Below are positions 19,256-29,010 of a DNA stretch of 64,000 nucleotides, in pieces. Source of the DNA: Thalassospira alkalitolerans (lineage in GTDB: Bacteria > Pseudomonadota > Alphaproteobacteria > Rhodospirillales > Thalassospiraceae); contig NZ_JFKB01000006.1 in the NCBI RefSeq assembly GCF_002115745.1, forward strand, positions 62,001 through 126,000. Reading direction: 5' to 3'. Under the pieces are notes generated by a model, which was not told the origin of the DNA, did not search any database, and worked only from the letters and a program-made list of their open reading frames with translations. How positions within the stretch are numbered: the stretch's first letter is position 1; each line of letters begins with the position of its first letter. The translations under genes were made by a program, and so were the position numbers.

Positions 19256-19751
19256 AACCTGAAACCTGTATTCTTGCGTGTTGTCAATCAGTGCAAATCG
19301 GGCACCGTGCCGGTGACTGCGGGATATTCCCAGACAGGCCGATCTCGCGATGTATTGCGCGCCAATCGATTGAACCGAAACGACCCGGACCGATTGACAG
19401 GCAGAAATTTCGACCGCTGCTATATCCTGTTTGCGGCTCAAGGTCCAGCCATCCATCAATTTGCCCTCCGCAGCAAACCAGAACGCGCCGAACTCACAAT
19501 GGTTTCCACCGTAGCTTATGCAACCCAAGGATTTAAGGCGGAATTTCATTCACAAAACTGCTTACATGTTGCAGTTCTGCAAATAATATTTCAATAATGT
19601 CACTTAATAAGAAAAAGTACCTCTAAAGTATAGCTCTCTGGGGTTAACGAACCGGGCGACAAAAAACAACAGTCACAATGTTGCCTGATCCAAGAAATCC
19701 GATTGGACGCAGAAGCCGATCGGGGAAAACAGCACAAGAAGGTAGGACAGA
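19256..19751. other. 496-bp intergenic region between yebC and the first chemoreceptor
   Basis: This holds the divergent promoters of yebC and the chemoreceptor gene. The yebC frame stays open upstream for 98 codons but shows no homologous sequence. A TTGACA (19394-19399) and an extended -10-like TGCTATATC (19418-19426) are present, but their spacing is too wide to call a promoter. The last 150 bases before the chemoreceptor are AT-rich. No RNA gene or repeat was recognised. Confidence 0.4.
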
Positions 19752-21923
19752 ATGGGAACTAAGTTCGGGGTCCAAAGCAAGCTTTTGATATCGTTTGCTT
19801 TGGTCGGATTAATGGCCGTGGTTTCGGCTGTTGTCGGTGCAGTCTCTTTCAATAAGTTTGGCGAAGCTCTTACCACTATCACCGAAGAAAAATTGCCGCC
19901 AATTGCCGCGGCCCAGCAACTGGCAACCGAAAGCGCGGAAATCGTTGCAATTGCACCGCGTATTGTGGCTGCCAGTTCGACAGACGAAGAACTGGCAATC
20001 AAGGAGGAACTTGATTTCCGCCTGCTGGAACTGGTCAACAAAATTGGCGAAATCGAAGCAACCGGCTTCATGCCAGAAGTTATTGCGACAATTAATGACA
20101 ATCGTGTCCAGCTTCAGGAAAACCTTGGGAAGCTTCACGCTGTCACCCAGGAACGCTTTACGATTTCGACGGAAAAAGCCGAAAAGCTTAGCGAATTCCA
20201 GGATCTTGCCAAACGCTATGGCGACACCCTGAAACCGGTTCTGTCCTATACACAGAACGACATCGCACAGGGCAATGCCTATGCGAAATCGCTAAAAGAC
20301 GATCCGTCGGCCCAATATACGGCCGACAAAGAAGAAGTGATGGCCAACTTCCTGAAAATGAACGATGCGATTGCCTCGCGCGCGCCCGTGCTTGAGATTG
20401 AGCGCCTTGGTTCATCAGCAGCGAACATGATCATCGCGTCAACGACAGAAACCCAAGCTGTTCGCCTGTCAATCATTCCGGTGCGTATTCGCGGCACCTA
20501 TGCCGATGCTGTTGCCGCACTAGATTCCATTGCCAATGACCGTTTGAAAAATTTCTATGTCGAATTGATCGACAAAATGACCAAGCTTTCTATGGGCGAA
20601 GGCAGTCTGCCAGAATTGCGCAAGCGTGAGTTGGCCGCCGCCGAGGAAAGTCAGCGTCTGGTGATCCAGAGTGCGGAATTTGCCAACGCCATGCGTAATG
20701 GTGTTGCCGAAGTTGTTGCGGCCCTGAATGATGAAGTCGATCAGGCCGCCGCCCAAGCAAAAGTCGTCGAAAAACAGAGCCTGACCGCTTTGGCTGTTGT
20801 TGCCGCTGCGGCACTTCTGATTTCGCTTCTGATCTATATCATCTATGTCCGGGGCAATCTGTTGCGCCGTCTGGCGGGCTTGCAGAACACCATGGTCACA
20901 TTGGCCGATGGCAATCTGGATGTCGAAGTGCCGGTCAAAGGCAATGATGAAATCACGGCCATGGGCCGTGCGGTGGAAATCTTCAAGGAAAACGCCATCA
21001 AGGTTCGTGAACTTCAGGCAGAAGAAGAACGCCTGAATCGCGAACGTAACGAGGCGCTTCGTGACGAGCTTCTTACCCTTGCCGACACCTTGCAGAATGA
21101 AGTTGAAAGCGCCGTGGGTGAAATTGCCGCCCTTGCCGAACAGCTTCAGGGCGTATCAGGCCAGATGACCCATAGTGCCGAATTGGTATCAGGTCAGACC
21201 GAAGACGTCGCATCGTCTGCACAGGAAGCGACCGGCAATGTGGAAACCGTTGCTGCCGCAACCGAACAGCTTTCAGCGTCAAATGCGGAAATCAATCGCC
21301 AGATGGCGGAATCGACCCGCATTTCCAACAGTGCCGCCGACAAGGCCAAACAGACCAACGATCTGGTTGTCAGCCTGTCGCAATCGGCAAACCGCATCGG
21401 TGAAGTGATCGCATTGATTACCGATATCGCCGAGCAGACCAACCTTCTGGCACTGAACGCAACCATCGAGGCCGCACGTGCCGGTGACGCTGGCAAAGGC
21501 TTTGCCGTTGTTGCCGCCGAGGTCAAGAACCTTGCCAATCAGACGGAAAAAGCGACCGAGGAAATTTCCGGTCAGATTTCCGGCATCCAGAAAGCAACAG
21601 GAGCATCGGTCACCGCGATCGAGGATATCGGCAAGATCATTGAAAACATCAATGAAATTGCTACCACAATCTCGGCTGCGGTCGAGGAACAGGGTGCGGC
21701 AACCGACGAAATCACCCGCAACGTTCGCGGGGCTGCCGATCGAACACGGGCGGTGTCGTCATCGATCAATGATGTGGCCAGTGAAACCGGTAAAACCGGC
21801 GAACTTTCCGGTCAGGTCCTGTCAACAGCACAGATCGCATCCGAAAAAGTCGAGCATCTGCGTTCACGGATTAACGGTATCCTTGAAGACCTGCGTCAGC
21901 AGGCACGTGACCGGGCTTCCTGA
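19752..21923 (+). CDS. Methyl-accepting chemotaxis protein
   Basis: This 723-residue transmembrane chemoreceptor has TM1 at about residues 8-31, a periplasmic, mostly helical ligand-binding domain of about 310 residues, and TM2 near 345-367 ([15 protein letters not shown]). A HAMP domain follows (368-425), and then the cytoplasmic methylation and signalling helices with the hairpin tip [18 protein letters not shown] near residue 560. It should report to CheA/CheW; the ligand is unknown. The periplasmic domain is long for a plain four-helix bundle and may be a double helical bundle. From about residue 400 it is almost identical to the next chemoreceptor. It is followed by its own terminator. 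Confidence 0.95.
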   Translation: MGTKFGVQSKLLISFALVGLMAVVSAVVGAVSFNKFGEALTTITEEKLPPIAAAQQLATESAEIVAIAPRIVAASSTDEELAIKEELDFRLLELVNKIGEIEATGFMPEVIATINDNRVQLQENLGKLHAVTQERFTISTEKAEKLSEFQDLAKRYGDTLKPVLSYTQNDIAQGNAYAKSLKDDPSAQYTADKEEVMANFLKMNDAIASRAPVLEIERLGSSAANMIIASTTETQAVRLSIIPVRIRGTYADAVAALDSIANDRLKNFYVELIDKMTKLSMGEGSLPELRKRELAAAEESQRLVIQSAEFANAMRNGVAEVVAALNDEVDQAAAQAKVVEKQSLTALAVVAAAALLISLLIYIIYVRGNLLRRLAGLQNTMVTLADGNLDVEVPVKGNDEITAMGRAVEIFKENAIKVRELQAEEERLNRERNEALRDELLTLADTLQNEVESAVGEIAALAEQLQGVSGQMTHSAELVSGQTEDVASSAQEATGNVETVAAATEQLSASNAEINRQMAESTRISNSAADKAKQTNDLVVSLSQSANRIGEVIALITDIAEQTNLLALNATIEAARAGDAGKGFAVVAAEVKNLANQTEKATEEISGQISGIQKATGASVTAIEDIGKIIENINEIATTISAAVEEQGAATDEITRNVRGAADRTRAVSSSINDVASETGKTGELSGQVLSTAQIASEKVEHLRSRINGILEDLRQQARDRAS
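21174..21799 (+). repeat. 626-bp near-identical segment, copy 1 (chemoreceptor signalling domain)
   Basis: It aligns without gaps to 23808-24433 at a constant offset of 2634 bp, with about 16 mismatches counted by eye (about 97% identity). It encodes the MCP signalling tip and the flanking methylation helices. Confidence 0.9.
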
Positions 21924-21948
21924 TCGCACTGAACTGTCTTCTTGTATG

Positions 21949-21977
21949 AAAGGCCCGCCCCTTCGGCGGGCCTTTTT
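21949..21977 (+). terminator. Terminator after first chemoreceptor
   Basis: AAGGCCCGCC and GGCGGGCCTT form a strong stem followed by a T-run. Confidence 0.9.
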
Positions 21978-22337
21978 ATTTGACCTGTCCCGTCCTTGTC
22001 ACGTCCTGAAATACGTTGACGTTTTTAGGACGCCACAACCATCAAAATCGCATGCGCCGGTGATGGCAGGAATTCCGCGCAATACACCCAGTGTGCGAAA
22101 TGAGAAATAATTAAATTAGAATACGTGCATCGCTGTGCTATATGATTGAATACTTTAAAAATAATAATAATTTCTGCCTTTCAGAAGGCTCATCTGTCGC
22201 GCCACCAGTTCGATATGATGGGCCCTCGAATGCGGAAACTATGGGAAGATTTCATCCAAGAAAGCCGAACGAACGCGCGTTACCGGTATGGTAGATTGCC
22301 GGGGCGCTGGTTATGCGTAATCGGAATTAGGTGAGTA
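21978..22337. other. Upstream region of the second chemoreceptor
   Basis: These 360 bp between terminator and next gene contain a markedly AT-rich stretch (about 22095-22180) that is the likely promoter zone. I see no consensus sigma-28 or sigma-54 site and no gene. Confidence 0.35.
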
Positions 22338-24557
22338 ATGGGAAAGACGATCAAATCTGAGAACCGCCAAAAGCCGGTCAGGAAGACCGCAAAAGGCTTT
22401 GGCGTTCAGGGGAAACTGGCAGCATCATTTGCGCTGGTTGGACTGATGGCTGTTGCGGCTGCGGCTGTGGCTGTCATATCATTCGACAAATTTGGTAACG
22501 GCCTTGCCGATATCACACACAGCAAATTGCCGCCGATGTTTTCGGCCCAGCAATTGGCAACGGACAGTGCAAAGATCGTGGCAATTGCACCACGTATCAT
22601 CGCATCGAAAACACCGGACGCCGAACAAGCCATCAATACGGAACTCGATGCGCTTTTGACCGGGCTTGATGATAATGTCGCGCAACTGCGCGAAAGCAAA
22701 CTGCAACCAGAAATCCTTGATGGCATTGATGCTAACAGTGCGAATTTGCGTGATGCCCTGCAACGCTTGCACGAAAGCACATTAAGCCGATTCGCCATCA
22801 CCGAGGAAATCGCTGACAAGTTGAACAAGTTTCAGCAGCTAAGCGGGCGCTATAGCAGCATGATCACCCCACTTTTGTCCTTCACCCAGACGACGATCTC
22901 GGGGATCGATGCAACGGTCAAGGATCTGCAAAAATCGGGCGAGCCCCTGTCCTATGACGATCAGACACGTGCGGCCAAACTTTTGTTTGACCTTAACGAT
23001 GCGGTTACTTCGCGCGGGCCCGTTCAACAACTGAGCCGCATGGGCAGCGATATCGTTAATACGATCCTGTCCGCGACCACGCTTGACGATCCAACCCGTC
23101 TTAAAGTGGTCAGCATGCAGGTCCGTGGCAGCTTTACCTCGCTGCAAAAACTGGTCGAAGGACTAGAGAACCAGAAACTCAAAAAGTTTTACACCAAACT
23201 AATCAGCGATATGCTGGAATTGTCGATTGGCGATAACAGTCTGCCGTCACTTCGCATCAAGGACCTTGAAGTCGCCGCCGCCCAGCAGGAAATTGTCGCT
23301 CAAAGCGCGCAATATGCCCTTGATATGGAAAACGGCGTAAAGGCCTTGGTCGAAAGCCTGCAATCAGATGTTGATCAGGCTGCCGGGTCCGCCCAGACAT
23401 TGAATACACAAAGCTCACAGATCATGTATGGCGTCGCCGGGGCCGCAATCCTGATTTCGCTTCTGATCTATATTATTTATGTCCGTGGCAACCTGTTGCA
23501 ACGTCTGGCCGGTTTGCAGGAAACAATGGTCACATTGGCCGATGGTAATCTGGATATCGATATACCGGTCAAAGGCAATGATGAAATCACGGCCATGGGC
23601 CGTGCGGTGGAAATCTTCAAGGAAAACGCCGTAAAGGTTCGCGAACTTCAGGCAGAAGAAGAACGCCTGAACCGTGAACGCAACGAAGCATTGCGGGACG
23701 AACTTCTTGGCCTTGCCGATACCCTGCAAGGTGAAGTTGAAAGTGCCGTGGGTGAAATAGCCACCCTTGCCGAACAGCTTCAGGGCGTATCGGGCCAAAT
23801 GAGCCAGAGTGCCGAATTGGTATCAGGTCAGACCGAAGACGTCGCATCGTCTGCACAGGAAGCGACCGGCAATGTGGAAACCGTTGCTGCCGCAACCGAA
23901 CAGCTTTCGGCATCAAATGCGGAAATCAATCGCCAAATGGCGGAATCGACCCGCATTTCCAACAATGCCGCCGACAAGGCCCAACAAACCAATGAACTGG
24001 TTGTCAGTCTGTCGCAATCGGCAAACCGCATCGGTGAAGTGATCGCATTGATCACCGATATCGCCGAGCAGACCAACCTTCTGGCACTGAATGCAACCAT
24101 CGAGGCCGCACGTGCCGGTGACGCTGGCAAAGGCTTTGCCGTTGTTGCCGCCGAGGTCAAGAACCTTGCCAATCAGACGGAAAAAGCGACCGAGGAAATT
24201 TCCGGTCAGATTTCCGGCATCCAGAAAGCAACCGGAGCATCGGTCACCGCGATCGAGGATATCGGCAAGATCATTGAAAACATCAATGAAATTGCCACCA
24301 CGATCTCGGCCGCGGTCGAGGAACAGGGTGCGGCAACCGACGAAATCACCCGCAACGTTCGCGGGGCTGCCGATCGAACCCGGGCGGTGTCGTCATCGAT
24401 CAATGATGTGGCCAGTGAAACCGGTAAAACCGGTCAGTTGTCAGGTGAAGTCCTGACAACGGCACAGGATGCATCGCACAAGGTCGAAGCATTGCGATCC
24501 CGGATCGGTGGAATTCTGGAAGACCTGCGTCAACAGGCTCGCGATCGCGCGGCCTGA
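22338..24557 (+). CDS. Methyl-accepting chemotaxis protein (tandem paralogue)
   Basis: This 739-residue chemoreceptor has the same layout as its upstream neighbour: a basic cytoplasmic N-terminus about 18 residues longer, TM1 near 26-47, a helical periplasmic domain of about 310 residues, TM2 near 362-384, HAMP, and a signalling domain with the tip [18 protein letters not shown]. The periplasmic domain is clearly related to, but much diverged from, that of the first receptor. The signalling half is nearly identical even at the nucleotide level. The pair therefore probably senses different ligands through the same CheA array. Confidence 0.95.
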   Translation: MGKTIKSENRQKPVRKTAKGFGVQGKLAASFALVGLMAVAAAAVAVISFDKFGNGLADITHSKLPPMFSAQQLATDSAKIVAIAPRIIASKTPDAEQAINTELDALLTGLDDNVAQLRESKLQPEILDGIDANSANLRDALQRLHESTLSRFAITEEIADKLNKFQQLSGRYSSMITPLLSFTQTTISGIDATVKDLQKSGEPLSYDDQTRAAKLLFDLNDAVTSRGPVQQLSRMGSDIVNTILSATTLDDPTRLKVVSMQVRGSFTSLQKLVEGLENQKLKKFYTKLISDMLELSIGDNSLPSLRIKDLEVAAAQQEIVAQSAQYALDMENGVKALVESLQSDVDQAAGSAQTLNTQSSQIMYGVAGAAILISLLIYIIYVRGNLLQRLAGLQETMVTLADGNLDIDIPVKGNDEITAMGRAVEIFKENAVKVRELQAEEERLNRERNEALRDELLGLADTLQGEVESAVGEIATLAEQLQGVSGQMSQSAELVSGQTEDVASSAQEATGNVETVAAATEQLSASNAEINRQMAESTRISNNAADKAQQTNELVVSLSQSANRIGEVIALITDIAEQTNLLALNATIEAARAGDAGKGFAVVAAEVKNLANQTEKATEEISGQISGIQKATGASVTAIEDIGKIIENINEIATTISAAVEEQGAATDEITRNVRGAADRTRAVSSSINDVASETGKTGQLSGEVLTTAQDASHKVEALRSRIGGILEDLRQQARDRAA
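23808..24433 (+). repeat. 626-bp near-identical segment, copy 2
   Basis: This is the partner of 21174-21799, gap-free, with mismatches mostly at third codon positions. The direct repeat could recombine to delete one receptor or convert one copy to the other. Confidence 0.9.
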
Positions 24558-24576
24558 TTGCCCCTGATAAAATACC

Positions 24577-24604
24577 AAAAGGCCCGTCAATTGGCGGGCC
24601 TTTT
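24577..24604. terminator. Bidirectional terminator between convergent MCP and ymdB genes
   Basis: AAAAGGCCCGTC-AATT-GGCGGGCCTTTT gives a stem with an A-run on one side and a T-run on the other, so it can serve both converging genes. Confidence 0.85.
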
Positions 24605-24654
24605 CGTTTTCCGGCCCCTTCATTAACAAGAACCGGCAATCCAAATTTCGATAA

Positions 24655-25470
24655 TCAGGCGCTAGGCCAGCTGCCTTTAAGACGACCACCAATACGAACC
24701 GGTTCGATCCGTTTGGCCAGACCAGTGGCATCATCAGTTTCGACAAAAACACCACAGACGGTTGCGGTCCCTTCGGCAGGTTCAAACCGGCCCGCAGGCA
24801 TTTTTGTCAGGAATTTACGGATCGAATTTTCTTTTTTCATCCCGATGACAGAATCGAAATCACCACACATACCGACATCGGTCTGATAGCCTGTTCCACC
24901 CGGCAAAATTTGGGCATCCGCCGTTGGCACATGAGTATGCGTGCCGACAACAAGCGAAGCTCGACCATCACAATGATGGCCAAACGCCATCTTTTCCGAT
25001 GTGGTTTCAGCGTGAAAATCAATGATCATGGCATCGACGTTCTTGCCAAGCCTGTACTTGGAAAACAGCTTGTTCGCCCCCTGAAACGGGCAGGCAAGCG
25101 GATCCATATACAGACGCCCCATCATGTTAACGACGCAGACTTTCTTGCCTGAACGGGTTTTGAAAACATAATCGCCCTTGCCCGGCGTGCCATCGGGGAA
25201 GTTCCATGGACGCAGCAATTTTTCGTCTTCATCGATATAGGCGATGATTTCGCGCTGATCCCAAATATGATTGCCGGTGGTCAGAACATCCGCCCCGGCA
25301 TCATAGAATTCCTTGCAGATTTTGGCGGTAACACCAAAACCATGCGCCGAGTTTTCCACATTCACCACAGCGATATCGACCGAAAGACGATCACGCAGCA
25401 TCGGTAAAGTATCGAGTGCTGCCTTGCGACCGGATTGGCCAAGGACGTCGCCGAGATGGAGTAAGCGCAT
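24655..25470 (-). CDS. ymdB: YmdB-family metallophosphoesterase (TIGR00282 type)
   Basis: This is a cytoplasmic calcineurin-like phosphoesterase; the Bacillus member hydrolyses 2',3'-cyclic nucleotides. Metal-binding motifs are clear: LGDVLGQSGR at the N-terminus, NVENSAHGFG, TGNHIWDQRE, DFHAETTSEKMAFGHHCDG and GTHTHVPTADAQ. The 271-residue length is typical. It follows the 6S RNA candidate on the same strand. The symbol reflects family membership, not a shown function. Confidence 0.88.
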   Translation of the reverse strand: MRLLHLGDVLGQSGRKAALDTLPMLRDRLSVDIAVVNVENSAHGFGVTAKICKEFYDAGADVLTTGNHIWDQREIIAYIDEDEKLLRPWNFPDGTPGKGDYVFKTRSGKKVCVVNMMGRLYMDPLACPFQGANKLFSKYRLGKNVDAMIIDFHAETTSEKMAFGHHCDGRASLVVGTHTHVPTADAQILPGGTGYQTDVGMCGDFDSVIGMKKENSIRKFLTKMPAGRFEPAEGTATVCGVFVETDDATGLAKRIEPVRIGGRLKGSWPSA

Positions 25471-25544
25471 TGTAATTCCTGTTCCGCGTCATGACCGAAA
25501 TCCAGACATGACTTTAAACGATGGTCCCTGCAGACGCACCGCAT

Positions 25545-25705
25545 AATGCATTACGTAAAATCGAAGGGATATTCAATAAATCAAGTGGGAGCCACCACTG
25601 CCGTTGGCCATGTTGTAATTCCTCGTGACCTGCGTGTGCAGGTGGGCACCGTATAACGAGACCACGGCCTCGCCAGGGACAGCTCCCTAGAGAAATGAGC
25701 ATCGG
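25545..25705 (-). ncRNA. ssrS: Candidate 6S RNA
   Basis: 6S RNA binds sigma-70 RNA polymerase and represses transcription in stationary phase; in many proteobacteria it lies directly downstream of zapA. Here the 335-bp gene-free stretch after zapA has, on the minus strand, GGGAGC near the 5' end and GGCTCCC near the 3' end, which can close a terminal stem. Between them is a GGTGCCCACCTG...CAGGTCACGAGGAATTAC-type interior. The boundaries are approximate. Position and foldability support the call; I could not run a covariance model. Confidence 0.65.
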
Positions 25706-25805
25706 CCCCGGGAATTAGCGAACCTGACGAACAGGGCAGCCCCCGAATGTGCCGCTGCACCCGATCATCGCGAACGACGCATCGAAAACAGTCAGCATCC
25801 GGAAC

Positions 25806-26159
25806 TTAGTCCTGAGAAAGCTTTTGCGCAATAGCTTCGATACGGTTAGCCATGCTTTCCATGTTTTCTGCCAACAAATCACCCTCGGCGGCGGCAATAC
25901 TGCCCGGTTCGGGCGTGGTTTCCACCACGGCTGGCGTCGGAGCTTTACGCTGTTTTTCATGCATGTCACTGAGTTCATCAGCAATCAAAAGACTGGTCAT
26001 CACCAAAAGTCGCTGTTCACCGATCTGGCCGACCGACCCGGCGATCTCACGCACCCGTTCATCAACATATTGCGCCAGATTTGTCAGACGCTCTTCCTGA
26101 CCATCGTCACAAGCGACGTCATAGCTGCGCCCGTTAATTCGTACTGAAACCTGTGCCAT
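25806..26159 (-). CDS. zapA: Cell division protein ZapA
   Basis: ZapA bundles FtsZ filaments at midcell. This 117-residue protein opens with the family pattern VSVRINGRSYDVACDDGQEERL, then ANLAQYVDERV-like and LLVMTSLLIADEL helices. A C-terminal coiled coil (AAAEGDLLAENMESMANRIEAIAQKL) is separated by a Pro-rich linker. It is 5 bp from the upstream coiled-coil gene, and the 6S RNA candidate follows. Confidence 0.92.
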   Translation of the reverse strand: MAQVSVRINGRSYDVACDDGQEERLTNLAQYVDERVREIAGSVGQIGEQRLLVMTSLLIADELSDMHEKQRKAPTPAVVETTPEPGSIAAAEGDLLAENMESMANRIEAIAQKLSQD

Positions 26160-26164
26160 GGGAT

Positions 26165-26437
26165 TTATGCCTGCTTTTGTTCGCGATCATCTTCAAGAAC
26201 CAAACGCAATTGCCCGACCGCGCCATCAAGGCGGGCGGATACAGTCTGGGTCGTCGAGGCGAGCTTATCATAATCCTGACGCAAGGCGGCCAATTGCCCC
26301 CGCAGGGCGTCGACTTCGTCGGATGCGGCGGACTGATTTCCGCTTTCCTGCACCAAACGCGACTCCGCAACGGCTTCAAGGCTGTTAATGGCCGCTTTCA
26401 GTCGTTCACTCGCTTCTAGCAAACGCGACATATTCAA
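26165..26437 (-). CDS. Small coiled-coil protein (DUF4164-like) upstream of zapA
   Basis: This 90-residue acidic protein is predicted to be almost entirely helical, with heptad-like spacing (LEASERLKAAINSLEAVAE, LRGQLAALRQDYDKLAS, LDGAVGQLRLVLEDD). It is encoded 5 bp before zapA, the usual place for DUF4164-type genes in alphaproteobacteria. Its shape and context suggest a FtsZ-ring accessory similar in principle to ZapB, but this is inference and its function is unknown. Confidence 0.7.
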   Translation of the reverse strand: MNMSRLLEASERLKAAINSLEAVAESRLVQESGNQSAASDEVDALRGQLAALRQDYDKLASTTQTVSARLDGAVGQLRLVLEDDREQKQA

Positions 26438-26914
26438 TATCCAGCTTTGTTAAATTACCCAATTGGCACGGGCATAAACCCCGTACCCGATCACAAGACG
26501 GGTGATCCTGCCAACCGACTTTGTCACGAAAAAGGCCGATTTATAGCGGATCAAAACACCATCGTCCGATAGATCACCCGGCACAATGGATCCCCGAAAC
26601 CCGTTTGGAAACCCGCATCATGACAAGAAAGGCACCTATCTGCCGCCCCCTTGGACCGATCCGATACCAGACGTGCAGCACCGTCTGGCAACATAGGGGC
26701 TGACATCCCAATGCGTCAACATGCACCGATACCCTACAAGGTGTTTGTCGATTACGTTAACTGCAATTGCAGCAACCGGCGCAATTTTTCGACAGAAGCG
26801 GTTGACGAATACCCCTTGTTGCGGGCATGTTCCGCGCGAATTCCGTTTATATGAAATACCCGTCTTAAAAGTGTTTTCATCGCCCGACCGCGAAACCCCC
26901 AGGAACCGCATCAC
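26438..26914. other. 477-bp divergent promoter region, zapA side and tkt
   Basis: No gene was recognised. It contains the palindrome listed at 26756-26776 and, nearer tkt, a TTGACG box at about 26801 without a convincing -10. The proximal 150 bases before tkt are the likely promoter and leader. Confidence 0.4.
26756..26776. promoter_or_regulatory. Palindromic operator candidate upstream of tkt
   Basis: CTGCAATTGCAG is a perfect 12-bp palindrome, flanked by GTTAA and CAAC so that the outer GTT/AAC bases also pair. It lies about 140 bp upstream of transketolase. The form resembles operators of LacI-family sugar regulators; the binder is unknown. Confidence 0.4.
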
Positions 26915-28897
26915 ATGACGACGCAAGCAGAACACAACCGCATGGCCAATGCCATCCGCTTCCTTTCGGCCGACGCAGTCGAAAAAGCCAATTCCGGACA
27001 TCCCGGCATGCCGATGGGCATGGCAGACGTCGCGACTGTTCTTTACTCCAAATTCTTGAAATTCGATCCGAAGCACCCGAACTGGCCGGACCGCGACCGT
27101 TTTATCCTGTCCGCAGGTCACGGTTCGATGTTGCTTTATTCGCTTTTACACCTGACCGGTTACGAAGATTTCGATCTGGATCAGATCAAGAATTTCCGTC
27201 AGATGGGTTCGCGCACGGCAGGCCATCCGGAATATGGCCACGGCCAGGGTATCGAAACCACCACCGGCCCGCTGGGTCAGGGTATTGCGACCTCGGTCGG
27301 TTTCGCACTGGGCGAACGCATCATGAATGCGCGCTTTGGCGATGATGTTGTCGATCACTTTACCTATGTGATTGCGGGTGATGGCTGCCTGATGGAAGGT
27401 ATTTCCCAGGAAGCCATTTCGATGGCTGGCCACTTGAAACTGTCGAAACTGATCGTCCTGTTTGACGACAACGGCATTTCGATTGATGGTCCGACCTCGC
27501 TTTCGACCTCGGAAGACCACAAAAAACGTTTCGAGGCCGCTGGCTGGGACGTTCAGGAAATTGACGGTCACGATCCGGTTGCGATCGAAGCTGCAATCGC
27601 CAAGGCAAAAACCACCAAAACCCCGTCGATGATCGCCTGCAAAACCGAAATCGGTTTTGGCGCCCCGACCAAGGGTGGCACCTCGGCAACGCATGGTTCG
27701 CCACTTGGCGCGGCTGAGCTGGCCGGTGCACGTGAAAAACTCGGCTGGACAGCAGCGCCGTTTGAAATCCCGGCTGATGTGAAAGACGCATGGAAAGCTG
27801 CCGGTTCACGCAGCCAAGCTGATTTCAGCGCATGGGGTTCGCGTTTCGAAGGTCTTGAAGCATCGCTGAAAGACGAATTCGAACGTCGTATTGAAGGCAA
27901 ACTGCCGGAAAACTGGATCGACGCGTTCACCGACTATAAAAAGCAGATCACAGCCGACCTGCCGAAAATCGCGACTCGCAAAGCATCCCAGAACGTTCTG
28001 GAAATCCTGACCAAGGCAATTCCGGAAATGATCGGCGGCTCTGCCGATTTGACCGGGTCGAACAACACCAAAACCGCCGTACAGGCTCCGATCACCGCCG
28101 AAGGCGGTTATAAAGGGGCCTATATCTATTACGGCATCCGTGAACACGGTATGGCTGCTGCAATGAACGGTTTGGCGCTGCATGGCGGTATTCTGCCATA
28201 CGGCGGCACGTTCCTGGTCTTTACCGATTATTGCCGCCCGGCCATTCGCTTGTCGGCCCTGATGAACCAGCGCGTTGTCTATGTCATGACCCACGATTCC
28301 ATCGGTCTTGGCGAAGACGGCCCGACCCATCAGCCGGTCGAACATGTCGCCGCCCTGCGTGCGATGCCAAATGTCACCGTGATCCGCCCCGCCGATGCGG
28401 TTGAAACCGCCGAAGCATGGGCCATGGCCATCACCAATGAAACCGGCCCGACCGTTTTGGCACTAACCCGTCAGAACCTGCCAACACTTCGTACCGAATA
28501 TCGCGATGACAACCTTGTCGCACGCGGTGGCTATGTGATTTCCGATTGCGATGGTGATCGTCAGGTCACCCTGATCGCGACCGGTTCCGAAGTCGAAATT
28601 GCGGTTGATGCGCAGGCCAAACTCAAAGCCCAAGGCATCAATGCGGTTGTTGTTTCCCTGCCAAGCTGGGAACTGTTCGACGCACAATCGCCGGAATATC
28701 GCAAAGAAGTCCTTGGCAGCGTCCCGCGTATCGCCATCGAGGCCCTTTCGGTCTTTGGCTGGGAAAAATACGTTGGCGACACCGGCAAGGTGATCGGCAT
28801 GCACGGCTTTGGTGCATCGGCCCCTGCCCCTGTCCTTTACGAGCATTTCGGTATCACCGCCGAGGCGCTGGTCAAAGCGGCCAAAGAACTCGTTTAA
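26915..28897 (+). CDS. tkt: Transketolase
   Basis: Transketolase is the thiamine-diphosphate enzyme of the pentose phosphate pathway, moving two-carbon units between sugar phosphates. The TPP motif is GDGCLMEGISQEAISMAGH to LIVLFDDNGISIDG. The N-terminal signature is ANSGHPGMPMGMADVA and the pyrimidine-domain motif is YYGIREHGMAAAMNG. The 660-residue length is typical. It is followed by a terminator and then gap, a carbon-metabolism pair common in alphaproteobacteria. Confidence 0.97.
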   Translation: MTTQAEHNRMANAIRFLSADAVEKANSGHPGMPMGMADVATVLYSKFLKFDPKHPNWPDRDRFILSAGHGSMLLYSLLHLTGYEDFDLDQIKNFRQMGSRTAGHPEYGHGQGIETTTGPLGQGIATSVGFALGERIMNARFGDDVVDHFTYVIAGDGCLMEGISQEAISMAGHLKLSKLIVLFDDNGISIDGPTSLSTSEDHKKRFEAAGWDVQEIDGHDPVAIEAAIAKAKTTKTPSMIACKTEIGFGAPTKGGTSATHGSPLGAAELAGAREKLGWTAAPFEIPADVKDAWKAAGSRSQADFSAWGSRFEGLEASLKDEFERRIEGKLPENWIDAFTDYKKQITADLPKIATRKASQNVLEILTKAIPEMIGGSADLTGSNNTKTAVQAPITAEGGYKGAYIYYGIREHGMAAAMNGLALHGGILPYGGTFLVFTDYCRPAIRLSALMNQRVVYVMTHDSIGLGEDGPTHQPVEHVAALRAMPNVTVIRPADAVETAEAWAMAITNETGPTVLALTRQNLPTLRTEYRDDNLVARGGYVISDCDGDRQVTLIATGSEVEIAVDAQAKLKAQGINAVVVSLPSWELFDAQSPEYRKEVLGSVPRIAIEALSVFGWEKYVGDTGKVIGMHGFGASAPAPVLYEHFGITAEALVKAAKELV

Positions 28898-28900
28898 TTC

Positions 28901-28939
28901 AAAGGGCCGGATCAGCGATTTACTGATCTGGCCTTTTTT
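28901..28939 (+). terminator. Terminator after tkt
   Basis: AAAGGGCCGGATCAG and CTGATCTGGCCTTTTTT form a strong hairpin with a T-run, so gap needs its own promoter. Confidence 0.88.
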
Positions 28940-28962
28940 CCTTTGGGTTTGAACCCTAAGTC

Positions 28963-28997
28963 GTGATTGATACACTCATGGTAGCAATCACTATAAT
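28963..28997 (+). promoter_or_regulatory. Putative sigma-70 promoter with inverted repeat upstream of gap
   Basis: TTGATA (28968-28973) and TATAAT (28992-28997) are separated by 18 bp. An inverted repeat GTGATTG...CAATCAC (28963-28969 and 28985-28991) overlaps both elements. If used, transcription would begin near 29004, only about 7 bases before the gap ATG, so the GGAGG at 29001-29005 would be partly outside the mRNA. The boxes may instead be fortuitous. Confidence 0.35.
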
Positions 28998-29010
28998 TTT
29001 GGAGGAATGA

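Noticed and set aside
18509-19549. Long form of yebC with a 98-residue N-terminal extension
   Set aside because: The family N-terminus MAGHSQFKN begins at 19255; the extension has no homology.
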